From: Streptomyces sp. PCS3-D2
GTDB lineage: Bacteria > Actinomycetota > Actinomycetes > Streptomycetales > Streptomycetaceae
Assembly (NCBI RefSeq): GCF_000612545.2
Contig: NZ_CP097800.1
Location: 372,001-436,000 of the forward strand
Direction: 5' to 3'
Length of the DNA stretch: 64,000 nucleotides
In this document: positions 44,138 through 52,874 of the stretch, piece after piece
Layout of the letters: each line of letters begins with the position of its first letter
Position numbering within the stretch: position 1 is the stretch's first letter
Program-made: the position numbers and the translations under genes
The notes under the pieces: generated by a model
Databases searched by the model: none
The model's input: the letters and a program-made list of their open reading frames with translations, nothing else
What the model was told of the DNA's origin: nothing

Positions 44138-45949
44138 TTGATACCCCACATATCCAGCCGACCTCGGCGTACCCTCGTGCTGGCCGCCACCCTCGGCGCG
44201 GCCCTCGCCTTCGGGGCGCCCGCCGCGCTCGCCGGCACCGCTCCGGTCTCTCCGTCCGGCTCCGCCGCCCCCGCCCCCGCGGCGGCGCCCAAGGCCGCGG
44301 CCCCTGCTTCCCAGAGTGCGACCTGGGTTGCCGGCACCCGCGCCTACCTGGTGATCACCGCCCCCGGTGACACCACGGCGGTCCGCAACGCGGTCACCGC
44401 CAACGGGGGAACGGTCTTCCAGCACTACGACGCGATCGGCGTCATCACCGCCCACTCCGCTTCCGCCTCCTTCGCCGCCACCATGCGCGGCGTGAGCGGG
44501 GTCCAGCAGGTCGGCGCCACCCGCACCTCGGACGTGCCGGCGGACGCCTACAACCCGGCGCTGCCCGCCAATCCCACGCAGTCCGCGACGCCTTCGGGCG
44601 AGCCGGTCCGCGCCGACATGACCCAGATCAAGGCCGACCAGGCCTGGGCCGTCACCACGGGCTCCGCCTCCGTCAAGGTCGGCATCCTGGACACCGGTGT
44701 GGACGACCAGCACCAGGACCTGGCCCCGAACTTCAACGCCGCGGACTCCGCGTCCTGCGCCTACGGCAAGCCGGACACCCGTACGGGTGCCTGGCGCGAC
44801 GTCGGCACCCACGGCACCCACGTGGCCGGTACGGTCGCCGCCGCCAAGAACGGCAAGGGCGTCATCGGCGTGGCCCCGGGCGTGAAGATCTCATCGGTGC
44901 GCATCGCAGAGCCGGGTTCCTCGCTGTTCTTCGCCGAGAACACGATCTGCGGCTTCATGTGGGCCGGCGACCACGGCTTCAAGGTCACCAACAACAGCTA
45001 CTACACGGACCCGTGGCAGTTCAACTGCCCGGACAACGCCGACCAGGCCGCGATCATCGAGGGCGTCAAGCGCGCCCAGGAGTACGCCGAGGGCAAGGGC
45101 TCGCTCCAGGTCGCGGCGGCCGGCAACTCCAACATCGACCTCGCCAACAAGACGACCGACACCGAGAGCCCGAACGACTCGACGCCGGTCAGGCGCACCA
45201 TCACCAACGCCTGCCTGGACATCCCGACCGAGCTCCCGGGCGTGGTCACCGTCTCGGCGATGGGCACCACCGCGAAGGCCTCGTACTCCAACTACGGCCT
45301 GAACGTCATCGACGTCACGGCTCCCGGCGGAGACTCCACCGGCATCTACAGCACCCTGCCGGGGGGCAAGTACGGCTCCATGAGCGGCACCTCGATGGCC
45401 TCGCCGCACGTGGCCGGTGTGGCGGCACTGCTGGCCAGCACCAACCCGGGGATCACCCCGGCGCAGCTGCGCGACAAGCTGGCCACTCAGGCCAACGACG
45501 TCGCCTGCCCGTCGGACAGCCGCTGCAAGGGCACCACGGCGAAGAACGGCTTCTTCGGCGAGGGCCAGGTCGACGCCCTCAAGGCGGTCGGCAGCACCCC
45601 GCAGCCCGGCACGTACTTCGAGAGCACCGCGGACTACGCCATCAGCGACTACACCACGGTGGAGAGCCCGATCACCGTCAGCGGCGTGACCGGCAACGCC
45701 CCGTCCGCCCTCAAGGTGGGTGTGAACATCGTCCACACCTACATCGGTGACCTCAAGGTCGACCTGATCGCCCCGGACGGCTCCGTCTACACGCTCCACA
45801 ACCGCTCGGGCGGCAGCACCGACAACATCAACCAGGTCTACACCGTCAACGCCTCCTCCGAGGTCGCCAACGGCACCTGGAAGCTCCGGGTCAACGACAA
45901 CGCCCGCGGCGACAGCGGCAAGATCGACTCCTGGAACCTGACCTTCTGA
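44138..45949 (+). CDS. Secreted subtilase (S8) with C-terminal P/Homo B domain
   Basis: 603 residues. The start is TTG at 44138, fixed by GGAGGA 4-5 nt upstream; no ATG or GTG fits. Signal peptide (1-33), I9-type propeptide (about 62-130), peptidase domain with Asp185 (GILDTGVDD), His225 (THGTHVAGT) and Ser419 (SGTSMASPH), oxyanion Asn in TNNSYYTDPW, and a P-domain (about 490-603; HTYIGDLKVDLIAPDG, GTWKLRVNDNARGDSGKIDSW). Likely an extracellular endopeptidase. Ends in a perfect 18-bp hairpin. The 237 bp before it hold its promoter and nothing else I can see. Confidence 0.94.
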   Translation: MIPHISSRPRRTLVLAATLGAALAFGAPAALAGTAPVSPSGSAAPAPAAAPKAAAPASQSATWVAGTRAYLVITAPGDTTAVRNAVTANGGTVFQHYDAIGVITAHSASASFAATMRGVSGVQQVGATRTSDVPADAYNPALPANPTQSATPSGEPVRADMTQIKADQAWAVTTGSASVKVGILDTGVDDQHQDLAPNFNAADSASCAYGKPDTRTGAWRDVGTHGTHVAGTVAAAKNGKGVIGVAPGVKISSVRIAEPGSSLFFAENTICGFMWAGDHGFKVTNNSYYTDPWQFNCPDNADQAAIIEGVKRAQEYAEGKGSLQVAAAGNSNIDLANKTTDTESPNDSTPVRRTITNACLDIPTELPGVVTVSAMGTTAKASYSNYGLNVIDVTAPGGDSTGIYSTLPGGKYGSMSGTSMASPHVAGVAALLASTNPGITPAQLRDKLATQANDVACPSDSRCKGTTAKNGFFGEGQVDALKAVGSTPQPGTYFESTADYAISDYTTVESPITVSGVTGNAPSALKVGVNIVHTYIGDLKVDLIAPDGSVYTLHNRSGGSTDNINQVYTVNASSEVANGTWKLRVNDNARGDSGKIDSWNLTF

Positions 45950-45973
45950 GGTCTGACGCAGGGATCCGCCGCA

Positions 45974-46012
45974 GGGCCATCGGGGAGCGGTGCAACCGCT
46001 CCCCGATGGCCC
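45974..46012. terminator. Terminator after the subtilase
   Basis: Perfect 18-bp inverted repeat (arm GGGCCATCGGGGAGCGGT) with a 3-nt loop, 24 bp after the stop. Confidence 0.9.
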
Positions 46013-46092
46013 TCGCCGGTTCCGGGTGATCCCGGCGGGTGCGCGGCCGACCGGGCCGCGCACAGCCGGACGGGGGCCGCGCCACGGTCCGG

Positions 46093-46776
46093 TCAGCCGC
46101 GCCGGGTACGCAGGACGCAGTCGCCACACAGGCCCCCGCCGGGGACCCGGTAGTAGAGGCAGCAGCTGCGCCGTACGAAGGCCACGCCGAGCCCCTCCTC
46201 ATGGACGAACGTACCGGTGCCAGCGAGCGCCCCACCGTCGGCCAGCAGGCCGCGCACCAGCCCGAGGGCGGCGCCGGCCGGGACCCGGTCGATCAGCACC
46301 CGCAGCGCACCGACCAGCCCGGACGCCGTGTTCCCCCGCATGACCGTCGGCGACAGGCCGTAGCGCTCCTGCAGCCCCGCCTCCAGCAGGGCGAGGTTTC
46401 CCAGGACCGACTCCCCGAGGTCCTCCACGGGCCGGGCGGCGGGCGCGGGCAGCCAGAACCGGAGCGACCCCGCCTCCGGCAGCTGCCACCACACCCGATC
46501 GGCGGCGAGGCTCGGCACCTGGCCGGCCAGGGCCGCGCACCCCAGTCCGAGCGACCACAGCCGCGAGGCGATCCCGAACTGGGCCGTCGAGGCGGCGACC
46601 CTCCCGGGTCCGCTGCCGATCCGGCGGCCCACCTCGGCCACGTAGGGCCCGAGGTGCCCGCCGTACAGCGCGGTGAGCGGCCGGAAGCCGGGCTCCGGCG
46701 GCTGCTCCCCGTACGCGACGGTGAAGAAGGGGCCCACGTCGGCCAGTCGCCGCAGTACGTCGTCCATACGGGGCAT
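46093..46776 (-). CDS. FhuF-like (2Fe-2S)-binding protein
   Basis: 227 residues. The C-terminal cluster RRSCCLYYRVPGGGLCGDCVL has the Cys-Cys-x10+-Cys-x2-Cys pattern that binds a [2Fe-2S] centre in FhuF/ferric-siderophore reductases. Upstream, the region LWSLGLGCAAL and GLVGALRVLIDRVPAG matches the helical FhuF body. Probably reduces ferric siderophores to release iron in the cytoplasm. The start is uncertain (46776, or 46767). No siderophore transporter is adjacent; the only importer in the window is for cobalamin. Confidence 0.85.
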   Translation of the reverse strand: MPRMDDVLRRLADVGPFFTVAYGEQPPEPGFRPLTALYGGHLGPYVAEVGRRIGSGPGRVAASTAQFGIASRLWSLGLGCAALAGQVPSLAADRVWWQLPEAGSLRFWLPAPAARPVEDLGESVLGNLALLEAGLQERYGLSPTVMRGNTASGLVGALRVLIDRVPAGAALGLVRGLLADGGALAGTGTFVHEEGLGVAFVRRSCCLYYRVPGGGLCGDCVLRTRRG

Positions 46777-47376
46777 GATCTCAGGCCCCACGCACGGGCG
46801 TGCTCACGTCACCCTCCGGGCGGTGGGGCCGGGACCGCCGACGGCTCCAGCGGCGCCGGGGCTCAACCGTTCGGCGGTCTCCCGTCGGAGTTTCGCACCG
46901 GCTTCCGACCGGGCCGCCGGGGAGCCTGCCGCCCGGCGCGAGGACCCCTGCGGACCCGGGTGGCGCAGTCGCGTGCGCATCGCCGTCCGACCGCCCTCCG
47001 GCACCCCGCCGACGGCCGCCTGTCCGGCCCCGGCCCGGTGGGCGGGCGCCGTCGGGGACGTCCGCGGGACCGGCCCGCGGGGCCTCGCCCGGCAGCATCG
47101 GACCGTCCCCGCATCGCCGCAGGTCAGACGCAGGAGAACGGGATCCGGCGGCCGTACGCGCGGCCGTCCGTGGAGCCCGCGTCGGATGGTGGGAGGCATG
47201 CCCGTGAAAGAGGATCAAGGGCGCTCCGGCGAGGGGAGGCGAGCCGTCGAGAACCAGCGTCACACCATTGCCGAATTGGGGCTTCATGCGGGGACTTTAA
47301 GGGGCTACATTGAGCCACCCGCGTTCACCTGACAGCCGGTCGCCTTTCACTCGTGTTTTGCACGGGGGGCGACGTC
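46777..47376. other. Intergenic region without a supported gene
   Basis: 600 bp between the FhuF-like gene and the GNAT gene. Many overlapping frames are open only because of high GC. A short frame, GTG 47204 to stop 47332 (42 codons; ENQRHTIAELGLHAG), has GGAGG 7 nt upstream and could be a small peptide gene, but there is no homology support. The stretch around 47295-47376 is AT-richer and is probably the GNAT promoter. Confidence 0.4.
47204..47332 (+). CDS. Possible 42-residue small ORF
   Basis: Starts GTG after GGGAGG and reads VKEDQGRSGEGRRAVENQR..., with a helical C-terminal half and no hydrophobic segment. Unrecognised. The only support is the ribosome-binding site and a moderate codon bias, so it may be spurious. 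Confidence 0.2.
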   Translation: MKEDQGRSGEGRRAVENQRHTIAELGLHAGTLRGYIEPPAFT

Positions 47377-48114
47377 ATGGACGCAGACTGTGCAACCACC
47401 CCACCGCCCAGAAGGACCGAAGGCTCCGTGCCCGTACCCGTACACCTCGCGGGCCGCACCGTGCGGCTCGAGCCCCTCGCACCCCACCACACCGAGGCCC
47501 TGGCCGTGGCCGGTGCCGAGGATCGTACGACTTACGCCTTCACCCCCGTACCCCACGGGGTGCAGGCGTCACACGAGTACATCGACCGCGCGCTCGCCGA
47601 TCAGGCCGCGGGTCGATCGCTCCCGTTCGCCATCGTCAGAGCCACTGACGGGCGCGTGGTCGGTTCGACCCGGTTCCTGGAACTCGACTACTGGCAGGGG
47701 CCCCTGGTGTGGCCCGCCGTGCCGGGCGTCCCGTTCGGCGATCCGGCGACGGCGATCCCCGATGCCGCCGAGATCGGCAACACCTGGCTGTCCCCGACCG
47801 CCCAGGGCACCGGCATCAACACCGAGGCGAAGCTGCTCATGCTCCGCCACGCCTTCGAGACCTGGGGGGTCCGGCGCATCTCGCTGCGCGCCGACGCGCG
47901 CAACGGCCGGTCCCGGGCCGCGATGGAGCGTCTCGGCTTCACCTGCGAGGGGGTCCGCCGGGCCCATTCGCGGGGGCTGGACGGCGCCGTCCGCAGCACC
48001 GCCTTCTACTCGATCCTCGACGAGGAGTGGCCGGCCGTACGGTCGATCATCGAGCTGAGGCTGTCGGCGGGGGCGCAGCGCAAGCGGCGTCGCAAGGCCC
48101 TGATCCCGGCCTAG
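47377..48114 (+). CDS. GNAT-family N-acetyltransferase (RimJ/RimL-like)
   Basis: 245 residues. GNAT fold of the Acetyltransf_3 type: HLAGRTVRLEPLAPHHTEAL, AIVRATDGRVVGSTRFLEL, the acetyl-CoA loop in TAQGTGINTEAKLLMLRHAF (a GTGINT variant of Q/R-x-x-G-x-G/A) and NGRSRAAMERLGFTCEGVRR. Acetylates an amine on a protein or small molecule with acetyl-CoA. The ATG at 47377 has GGGGGG 6-7 nt upstream; a GTG at 47429, closer to the fold, is an alternative start. Basic C-terminal tail KRRRK. Confidence 0.88.
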   Translation: MDADCATTPPPRRTEGSVPVPVHLAGRTVRLEPLAPHHTEALAVAGAEDRTTYAFTPVPHGVQASHEYIDRALADQAAGRSLPFAIVRATDGRVVGSTRFLELDYWQGPLVWPAVPGVPFGDPATAIPDAAEIGNTWLSPTAQGTGINTEAKLLMLRHAFETWGVRRISLRADARNGRSRAAMERLGFTCEGVRRAHSRGLDGAVRSTAFYSILDEEWPAVRSIIELRLSAGAQRKRRRKALIPA

Positions 48115-48146
48115 CCGGGCCTAGCCGGACAGAAGAACGGAAAAAC

Positions 48147-48191
48147 GGTCCTGCCCCCGGCCTCCTCAACAGGGAGGACCGGGGCCGGACC
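48147..48191. terminator. Imperfect hairpin terminator after the GNAT gene
   Basis: Long GC-rich stem, GGTCCTGCCCCCGGCCTCCT against AGGGAGGACCGGGGCCGGACC with a couple of mismatches and a short CAAC loop, 33 bp after the stop. Confidence 0.6.
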
Positions 48192-48383
48192 GGTTCCACC
48201 GGCCGGCCGGGCGCTCCGCTCCCGGGCTTCCGCGGCGACCGTGCAATGAGCTGCCCCAAGAAACACCAAGAGAAGGAAAAGTGCGGAACCCCGGCACGCT
48301 TTCGATCATCTTTCGAACGGAAGAACCGAGACGTCGGACCACCCGCCCTTCCAGGGGCAGCACCAGCCGGAGAGCCACCGCAC

Positions 48384-49640
48384 ATGTCGTACGCACCCGA
48401 GGGGCAGCAGCACCAGCCTTACCGGCCGGAGGGGCGGAGCCAGCAGCCGACCCACGGCGAGCCGTACGGCCGGCCGTACGGGCAGCAGCCTCCCTACGGG
48501 GAGCAGTACGGCGCACCGCCCTCACCGTACGGACAGCAGCCCCCGGGCCCGTGGGAGCCGGAGCAGCCCGAGCGCCCGCGCCGCAGGGGCCGGCGCTGGC
48601 TGATCGCCGGAGCCTCGGTCCTCGCGCTCGCGGGCATAGCCGCCGGCGTCATGGCCTACTACGAGATACCCCCCTTCACCGACAAGGGATCCGCGGTGTC
48701 CTTCGGGCCGGACGGCGGCGCCAAGGGCTCCGGCCAGGGCGGTACGGGAGCCCAGCAGCCGGCGAACTCCAAGATGCTCATGCCGACCGGGCCGGCGGCC
48801 GAGTTCAAGAACTCGATGACGCTGGCCGACGGCACGCACGTGGCCGTGACGACCCTGGACGGCAAGAAGTCCGGCTTCAAGGGCAAGGTCTGGGTCTGGG
48901 CCCCCAAGGAGTACAACGACCCGAAGTTCGCCAAGAGCGGCTTCCCGGTCATGATCGCGCTCCCGGGCGGCGCCGGTTATCCCAACAACTACTGGATGGG
49001 CACCGACCTCGGCCTCCAGACGAGCATCAGCAAGTGGTACGCGGAGGGGAAGAGCAAGCCCTTCCTGCTGGCCATGCCGGTGCTCAACCCCGGGCCGGAC
49101 GACAAGGGCGTCTACTGGGACGGCTCCGACATCCCCGGCCAGCCGAAGATGGGCACCTGGCTGACCGAGGACGTCCCGGACCTGATGAAGGCGAACTTCC
49201 GCACGGTGAAGTCCCGAGACGGCTGGGCCTTCATGGGCTCTTCCACCGGCGGGTTCGCGGGCCTGAAGGCGGTGCTGAAGCACCCGGACAAGTTCAAGGC
49301 CGTGATCGCCTCCGGCCCGGACATCGTCCCGGACTCCTCCCTGTGGAAGGGCCACGACAAGGAGAAGGCCGAGAACAACCCGGAGCTCCTGGCCAAGCAG
49401 CTGATCGACACCAAGGGCCCGGACGTCTACATCGCCTTCCAGGTCGGCGACAGCGAGAGCAACAAGAAGACCCTGCCGGACGTACAGAAGTTCGTCGACA
49501 CCTTCGGGAACAAGGGGCCCGTGCACACCAGCCTGCGCGTGATCCCGGGCGGCAAGCACAACGCCAAGACCTACGTCCCGAACATGGCCGAGGGGCCGAT
49601 CCAGTACATCAGCAAGGTCATGGAAGGACCGGTCGAGTAG
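48384..49640 (+). CDS. Membrane-anchored alpha/beta hydrolase (esterase D / antigen 85-like)
   Basis: 418 residues. The N-terminal 70 residues form a cytoplasmic Pro/Gln/Tyr/Gly-rich tail with YGRPYGQQ-type repeats, followed by a basic stop and one membrane helix (about 73-93, WLIAGASVLALAGIAAGVMAY). The rest is an extracytoplasmic hydrolase: strand VMIALPGGAGYPNNYW, nucleophile Ser in FMGSSTGGFAG, acid near FQVGDSES, and His in PGGKHNAKTY. The fold is shared by mycolyltransferases and esterase D. GGAGAG lies 9 nt before the ATG. The 3' end overlaps the opposing carboxylesterase gene by 23 bp. Confidence 0.88.
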   Translation: MSYAPEGQQHQPYRPEGRSQQPTHGEPYGRPYGQQPPYGEQYGAPPSPYGQQPPGPWEPEQPERPRRRGRRWLIAGASVLALAGIAAGVMAYYEIPPFTDKGSAVSFGPDGGAKGSGQGGTGAQQPANSKMLMPTGPAAEFKNSMTLADGTHVAVTTLDGKKSGFKGKVWVWAPKEYNDPKFAKSGFPVMIALPGGAGYPNNYWMGTDLGLQTSISKWYAEGKSKPFLLAMPVLNPGPDDKGVYWDGSDIPGQPKMGTWLTEDVPDLMKANFRTVKSRDGWAFMGSSTGGFAGLKAVLKHPDKFKAVIASGPDIVPDSSLWKGHDKEKAENNPELLAKQLIDTKGPDVYIAFQVGDSESNKKTLPDVQKFVDTFGNKGPVHTSLRVIPGGKHNAKTYVPNMAEGPIQYISKVMEGPVE

Positions 49641-51099
49641 CCCTCGGCGCCTGCGTCCGTTCGTGCTCCGGCCCGCCGAACACCTTCGGCGGGCCGTCGC
49701 CGTTCCAGGGCGCCCAGCCCGGGTCGCCCGTCGTGGCGAACCGCACCCACGCCCCGTGCATCTCGTCGGCCAGTTCCTGCGGGGCGGCCCTCCCGGCCAG
49801 CCAGGCGGCCTCCGGCACGGACAGGGTGTCGAACACGAATCCCAGCTCCAGTGCGTGGCAGGCGCCGAGCCCGGGGACGCCCGAGCACCAGGCGAACTCG
49901 TACAGGAAGCTGGGCGCCGCCCGCCGGGCCCCCGCGAGCCTGCGCAGCGGATCGCGCAGCAGCCGATCGGTGAACAACTGTCCGGCGAGCTCGGCGGGGC
50001 CCGCTCCGGGCAGCGCGGCGCGCAGCGCCGCCACGGCGGCCCGGTCCTTGCCGGTCCGGGTACGGGCCAGTGCGACGGCGAGCGGCCCCATCCGGTCCAG
50101 CAGGCGCATTCCGCCGGTCGGGGCGAGCCAGAGCCGGTACTCCTCGGTCGTCCATCCGAACAGCAGCGGAACGGCGCCGGAGGCCGGGTCGGTACCGGCT
50201 GTGAGGGCGTCGAGGGGGTCCGCGGGCAGCGTCTCCGGATCGACGACCAGGCCGAAGGCGGGCCCGCCGAGGAGGGGGCCCGATCGGCGCAGGACGGCCG
50301 CCTGGGCGGCCATCAGGTCGGCCAGGGAGGCGGCGGTGAACGCGGCTGCGGTGGCCTCCACCTTGAGCAGCGATGCCATCCGCCGGACCATGGCGCGCAC
50401 CCTGGGGCGCGGCAGGGCCTCGGGGGCCCCGCTCTGCAGAGCCGCCCGGTGGAAGAGGCCGGCCGCGCGCGGGGCGGCCAGGAGGGCGCCGATGCTGATC
50501 GCTCCGGCGGATTCGCCGAAGAGGGTGACGCGGGCCGGGTCTCCACCGAAGGCCGCGACGTTGTCGCGGACCCATTCGAGGGCGGCGATCTGATCGAGCA
50601 GGCCGCGGTTGGCGGGTGCGTCGGGGAAGAGGCCGTAGCCGAGGACGCCGAGGCGGAAGTTGAAGGAGACCAGCACGACGCCGTCGCGCGCGAAGGCGGA
50701 GCCGTCGTAGACGGGCACGGCCGAGGAGCCGCGGGTGTGCGCCCCGCCGTGGATCCACACCATGACCGGCAGGCCGGCTCCGGGAGCCGGCTCGGGGGTC
50801 CACACGTTCACGGTCAGGCACCCGTCGCCGGGGATCTCCGGGTCCGGCAGCAGGGCCGCGAACGTGGGCGGGTAGGGCACTTTCGGTGCGGTCGGCCCGA
50901 AGGCGGCGGCCTCGCGCACGCCGTCCCAGGCGGCCGGCGGAGCGGGCGGCGCGAGGCGGAGGGGGCCGACGGGCGGTGCCGCGTAGGGGATGCCGAGGAA
51001 GGCGGAGATGCCGTCGGCCCCGGTACGGCCCTCGATCACGCCGGCCACGGTCCTGACCCGCGGCCGGCCGACGCCGGCGGCGACGCCCTCTGCACTCAT
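49618..51099 (-). CDS. Carboxylesterase type B (para-nitrobenzyl esterase-like)
   Basis: 493 residues. Type-B motifs: FLGIPYAAPPVGPLRLAPP, the EDCLTVNVWTP equivalent GDGCLTVNVWTP, oxyanion VMVWIHGGAHTRGSS, nucleophile TLFGESAGAISIGALL, acid near GWTTEEYRLW, and catalytic His in GACHALELGFVF. Hydrolyses carboxylic esters; no signal peptide, so cytoplasmic. The ATG at 51099 has GGAGG 7 nt upstream; the long frame beyond it is not coding. Divergent from a small secreted protein gene. Confidence 0.92.
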   Translation of the reverse strand: MSAEGVAAGVGRPRVRTVAGVIEGRTGADGISAFLGIPYAAPPVGPLRLAPPAPPAAWDGVREAAAFGPTAPKVPYPPTFAALLPDPEIPGDGCLTVNVWTPEPAPGAGLPVMVWIHGGAHTRGSSAVPVYDGSAFARDGVVLVSFNFRLGVLGYGLFPDAPANRGLLDQIAALEWVRDNVAAFGGDPARVTLFGESAGAISIGALLAAPRAAGLFHRAALQSGAPEALPRPRVRAMVRRMASLLKVEATAAAFTAASLADLMAAQAAVLRRSGPLLGGPAFGLVVDPETLPADPLDALTAGTDPASGAVPLLFGWTTEEYRLWLAPTGGMRLLDRMGPLAVALARTRTGKDRAAVAALRAALPGAGPAELAGQLFTDRLLRDPLRRLAGARRAAPSFLYEFAWCSGVPGLGACHALELGFVFDTLSVPEAAWLAGRAAPQELADEMHGAWVRFATTGDPGWAPWNGDGPPKVFGGPEHERTQAPRATRPVLP

Positions 51100-51198
51100 C
51101 CCGTCCTCCTGCTGCTGGTGCCGGTCCCGCACGGTCGCACAGCCGTCCAACGGGTGACAAGGCGTGACCGGGCCGGGGACCGGCCCGGTTGGACGGGC

Positions 51199-51519
51199 AT
51201 GCGAATCCTGCGTATCCACCACACTCTGCCCGCCCTGCTGCTGGCGGGCATCTCGTGCGTCGCCGGTCCGGCCCATGCGGCGGGGCCGGACTTCCAGTAC
51301 GTCGGCCAGGACGACCGGGTGCACGGCCTCACCGCGCCGCGGGGATGCGCGGCCGCGGAGGGCGGCGGCGGCCGTGCGGTCACCAACGCGACCCGCGGCT
51401 CGGCGACCCTCTACCAGGGTCCCCGCTGCACGGGCCGGGTCGTCGGTGCGCTGCGGCCAGGCGAGGCCACTCAGGTGCGGCCCTTCTTCTCCTCCGTCGC
51501 TTTTCCCGTCACCGGGTAG
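51199..51519 (+). CDS. Small secreted Cys-containing protein
   Basis: 106 residues. Signal peptide (1-27, cleavage near AHA-AGP), mature part about 79 residues with two Cys. The C-terminal half (NATRGSATLYQGPRCTGRVV, GALRPGEATQV, FFSSVAF) has the rhythm of a single beta/gamma-crystallin or peptidase-inhibitor I36-like motif, but the match is weak. Not otherwise recognised. It lies between the divergent carboxylesterase and a chaplin; the chaplin has its own promoter candidate. Confidence 0.78.
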   Translation: MRILRIHHTLPALLLAGISCVAGPAHAAGPDFQYVGQDDRVHGLTAPRGCAAAEGGGGRAVTNATRGSATLYQGPRCTGRVVGALRPGEATQVRPFFSSVAFPVTG

Positions 51520-51529
51520 GCGCAGCGGC

Positions 51530-51557
51530 CGTGACTCCTCGGCCCCCTCCGCGTTGT
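51530..51557 (+). promoter_or_regulatory. BldN-like promoter of the chaplin gene
   Basis: CGTGAC (51530-51535) and CGTTGT (51552-51557), 16 bp apart, are one mismatch each from the sigma-BldN consensus as I recall it (CGTAAC-N16-CGTTGA). It lies 58 bp upstream of the chaplin ATG. Chaplins are known BldN targets in aerial development. Confidence 0.55.
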
Positions 51558-51570
51558 ATGCCATGTCAAA

Positions 51571-51589
51571 TGCCACAGATTCTGTGGCA
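51571..51589 (+). repeat. Inverted repeat in the chaplin leader
   Basis: TGCCACAG-ATT-CTGTGGCA, a perfect 8-bp-arm dyad lying between the promoter candidate and the ribosome-binding site (GAGGAG). It could be an RNA hairpin or a protein-binding site. Confidence 0.6.
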
Positions 51590-51614
51590 CCCCATATCTC
51601 ACGAGGAGATCTTG

Positions 51615-51893
51615 ATGTCGCGTATCGCGAAGGCATTCGCCATCACCGCTGTCACCGGTAGCGCCGTGGTCGCCGGTGCGGGCCTGGCTGTCGCCGATGC
51701 CGGAGCGCACGGTGCGGCGGTCGGCTCCCCCGGTGTCCTGTCGGGCAACCTGCTCCAGGTCCCGGTGCACGTCCCGGTCAACGTCTGCGGCAACACGGTG
51801 AACGTGATCGGCCTGCTGAACCCCGCGTTCGGCAACACCTGCGTCAACGCGTCGGGCGGCGGCAACCACCACACCGCCGGCTACGGCCACTGA
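51615..51893 (+). CDS. Short chaplin (hydrophobic aerial-hyphae coat protein)
   Basis: 92 residues. Signal peptide (1-28, AVA-DAG), then one chaplin domain: AAVGSPGVLSGNLLQVPVHV and NVCGNTVNVIGLLNPAFGN with the two conserved Cys. A short His/Gly tail (GGGNHHTAGYGH) follows; it lacks a sortase signal, so it is of the short ChpD-H type. Assembles into amyloid-like rodlets that make aerial hyphae hydrophobic and lower surface tension. GAGGAGAT precedes the ATG. The gene ends in a perfect terminator shared with melD2. Confidence 0.95.
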   Translation: MSRIAKAFAITAVTGSAVVAGAGLAVADAGAHGAAVGSPGVLSGNLLQVPVHVPVNVCGNTVNVIGLLNPAFGNTCVNASGGGNHHTAGYGH

Positions 51894-51909
51894 CCCCCTG
51901 CTCGACCGG

Positions 51910-51937
51910 AGGGCCCCCGCCGCTCGGCGGGGGCCCT
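51910..51937. terminator. Bidirectional terminator
   Basis: Perfect 13-bp inverted repeat (arm AGGGCCCCCGCCG) with a 2-nt central gap, between the convergent chaplin and melD2 genes; ends with a short TT. Confidence 0.85.
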
Positions 51938-51980
51938 TCCCCTGTGCGCTGCGGCCGCCCCGCCCGGCCCCGCGGGCGGG

Positions 51981-52844
51981 TCATTCGTAGCGGTACAGGC
52001 CCTGGTGGTCGAGGGCCTCGCGCGGGGTGACGTTCCACGGGGGCATCGGCTCGTCGAGGGCGATCACCCGGCCGCGCTGGAGGTCGCCGAGCGGCAGGGG
52101 TGCCGCGGGCAGGTAGCCCGAGCTCGGGTGCTTGTGCTGCCAGCGGTCCCAGATCAGGTCCACGAAGGCGTGGTGCAGCCAGAACACCGGGTCGTTGGGC
52201 GCCGTGCCGCCCGTCATGTGGCCGCCGATCCACTGGTGGACCTTGTTGTGGTTGCGCCAGCGCTCCCGCTTCGGTGCGGCCCAGCCCTCCAGCTTGTTGC
52301 GGAAACCCCCCGCGGTGGCGGTGGAGTCCCAGGGCGCGACGTCGTAGACCGGGTCGTCCATCGCCCACTGGAGTTCGGCCGGGGTGGGCAGGGCGATCGG
52401 ATTCTGCGGCCTGCCCAGGTTGCGGGTGAGGAACGCGGACTCGGTGATGCCCACGGTCACCGTCCAGTTGCCCTTGTCGTAGGCGAACGGGCCGGTCATC
52501 ACCTTGCGATCGGTCGAACGGCCGGTGCCGCCGAGGAAGTCGTCCGCCCAGAGCGAGGAGACCGGGCTGGTGTCGGTGGTCCAGTCCCAGTACGGGACGG
52601 ACACCCCCGGGTCGATCTGCCGCAACTGCTTCTCGAACTCCAGCAGATAGAGCCGGTGCCAGGGGAAGAAGGACGGGGACATGTGCCCGACGCGCAGCTT
52701 GCGGTCGCGGTCGGGCACGAAGTACGTGTCATGGGTGCGCACCAGGGCGTCGTAGGCGCCGCTGCGCTTCAGCTCCAGCACCGCCGCGGTGAACCGCTTC
52801 TTCTGGGCGCTGGTGAGGTTCTTCTGGTTCTGCCGGACGTGCAA
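51981..52844 (-). CDS. melD2: Second tyrosinase (MelD2-type)
   Basis: 287 residues. All six copper His are present: VRTHDTYF, GHMSPSFFPWHRLYLLEFE (CuA), HNKVHQWIGG and DPVFWLHHAFVD (CuB). It differs from MelC2 in loops around the CuB site and ends with a short tail. A second tyrosinase operon, melD, is known in some Streptomyces; this pair fits it. 30 bp downstream of the matching caddie gene. Confidence 0.93.
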   Translation of the reverse strand: MHVRQNQKNLTSAQKKRFTAAVLELKRSGAYDALVRTHDTYFVPDRDRKLRVGHMSPSFFPWHRLYLLEFEKQLRQIDPGVSVPYWDWTTDTSPVSSLWADDFLGGTGRSTDRKVMTGPFAYDKGNWTVTVGITESAFLTRNLGRPQNPIALPTPAELQWAMDDPVYDVAPWDSTATAGGFRNKLEGWAAPKRERWRNHNKVHQWIGGHMTGGTAPNDPVFWLHHAFVDLIWDRWQHKHPSSGYLPAAPLPLGDLQRGRVIALDEPMPPWNVTPREALDHQGLYRYE

Positions 52845-52874
52845 CGCGTCGTTCCTCCCGTTCCCGTGGGTCTG

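Noticed and set aside
46781-47287. Minus-strand frame starting MKPQFGNGVTLVLDG
   Set aside because: The first 40 residues look protein-like, but the rest is Arg/Pro/Gly noise and no start signal is present.
46039-47313. Plus-strand frame over the FhuF-like gene and the following gap
   Set aside because: Low-complexity Arg/Pro/Gly translation, antisense to the FeS protein with its Cys cluster; no ribosome-binding site.
49663-51519. 618-codon plus-strand frame ending with the small secreted protein
   Set aside because: Only the last 106 codons (from 51199) have a signal peptide and protein-like sequence; the rest is antisense to the carboxylesterase.
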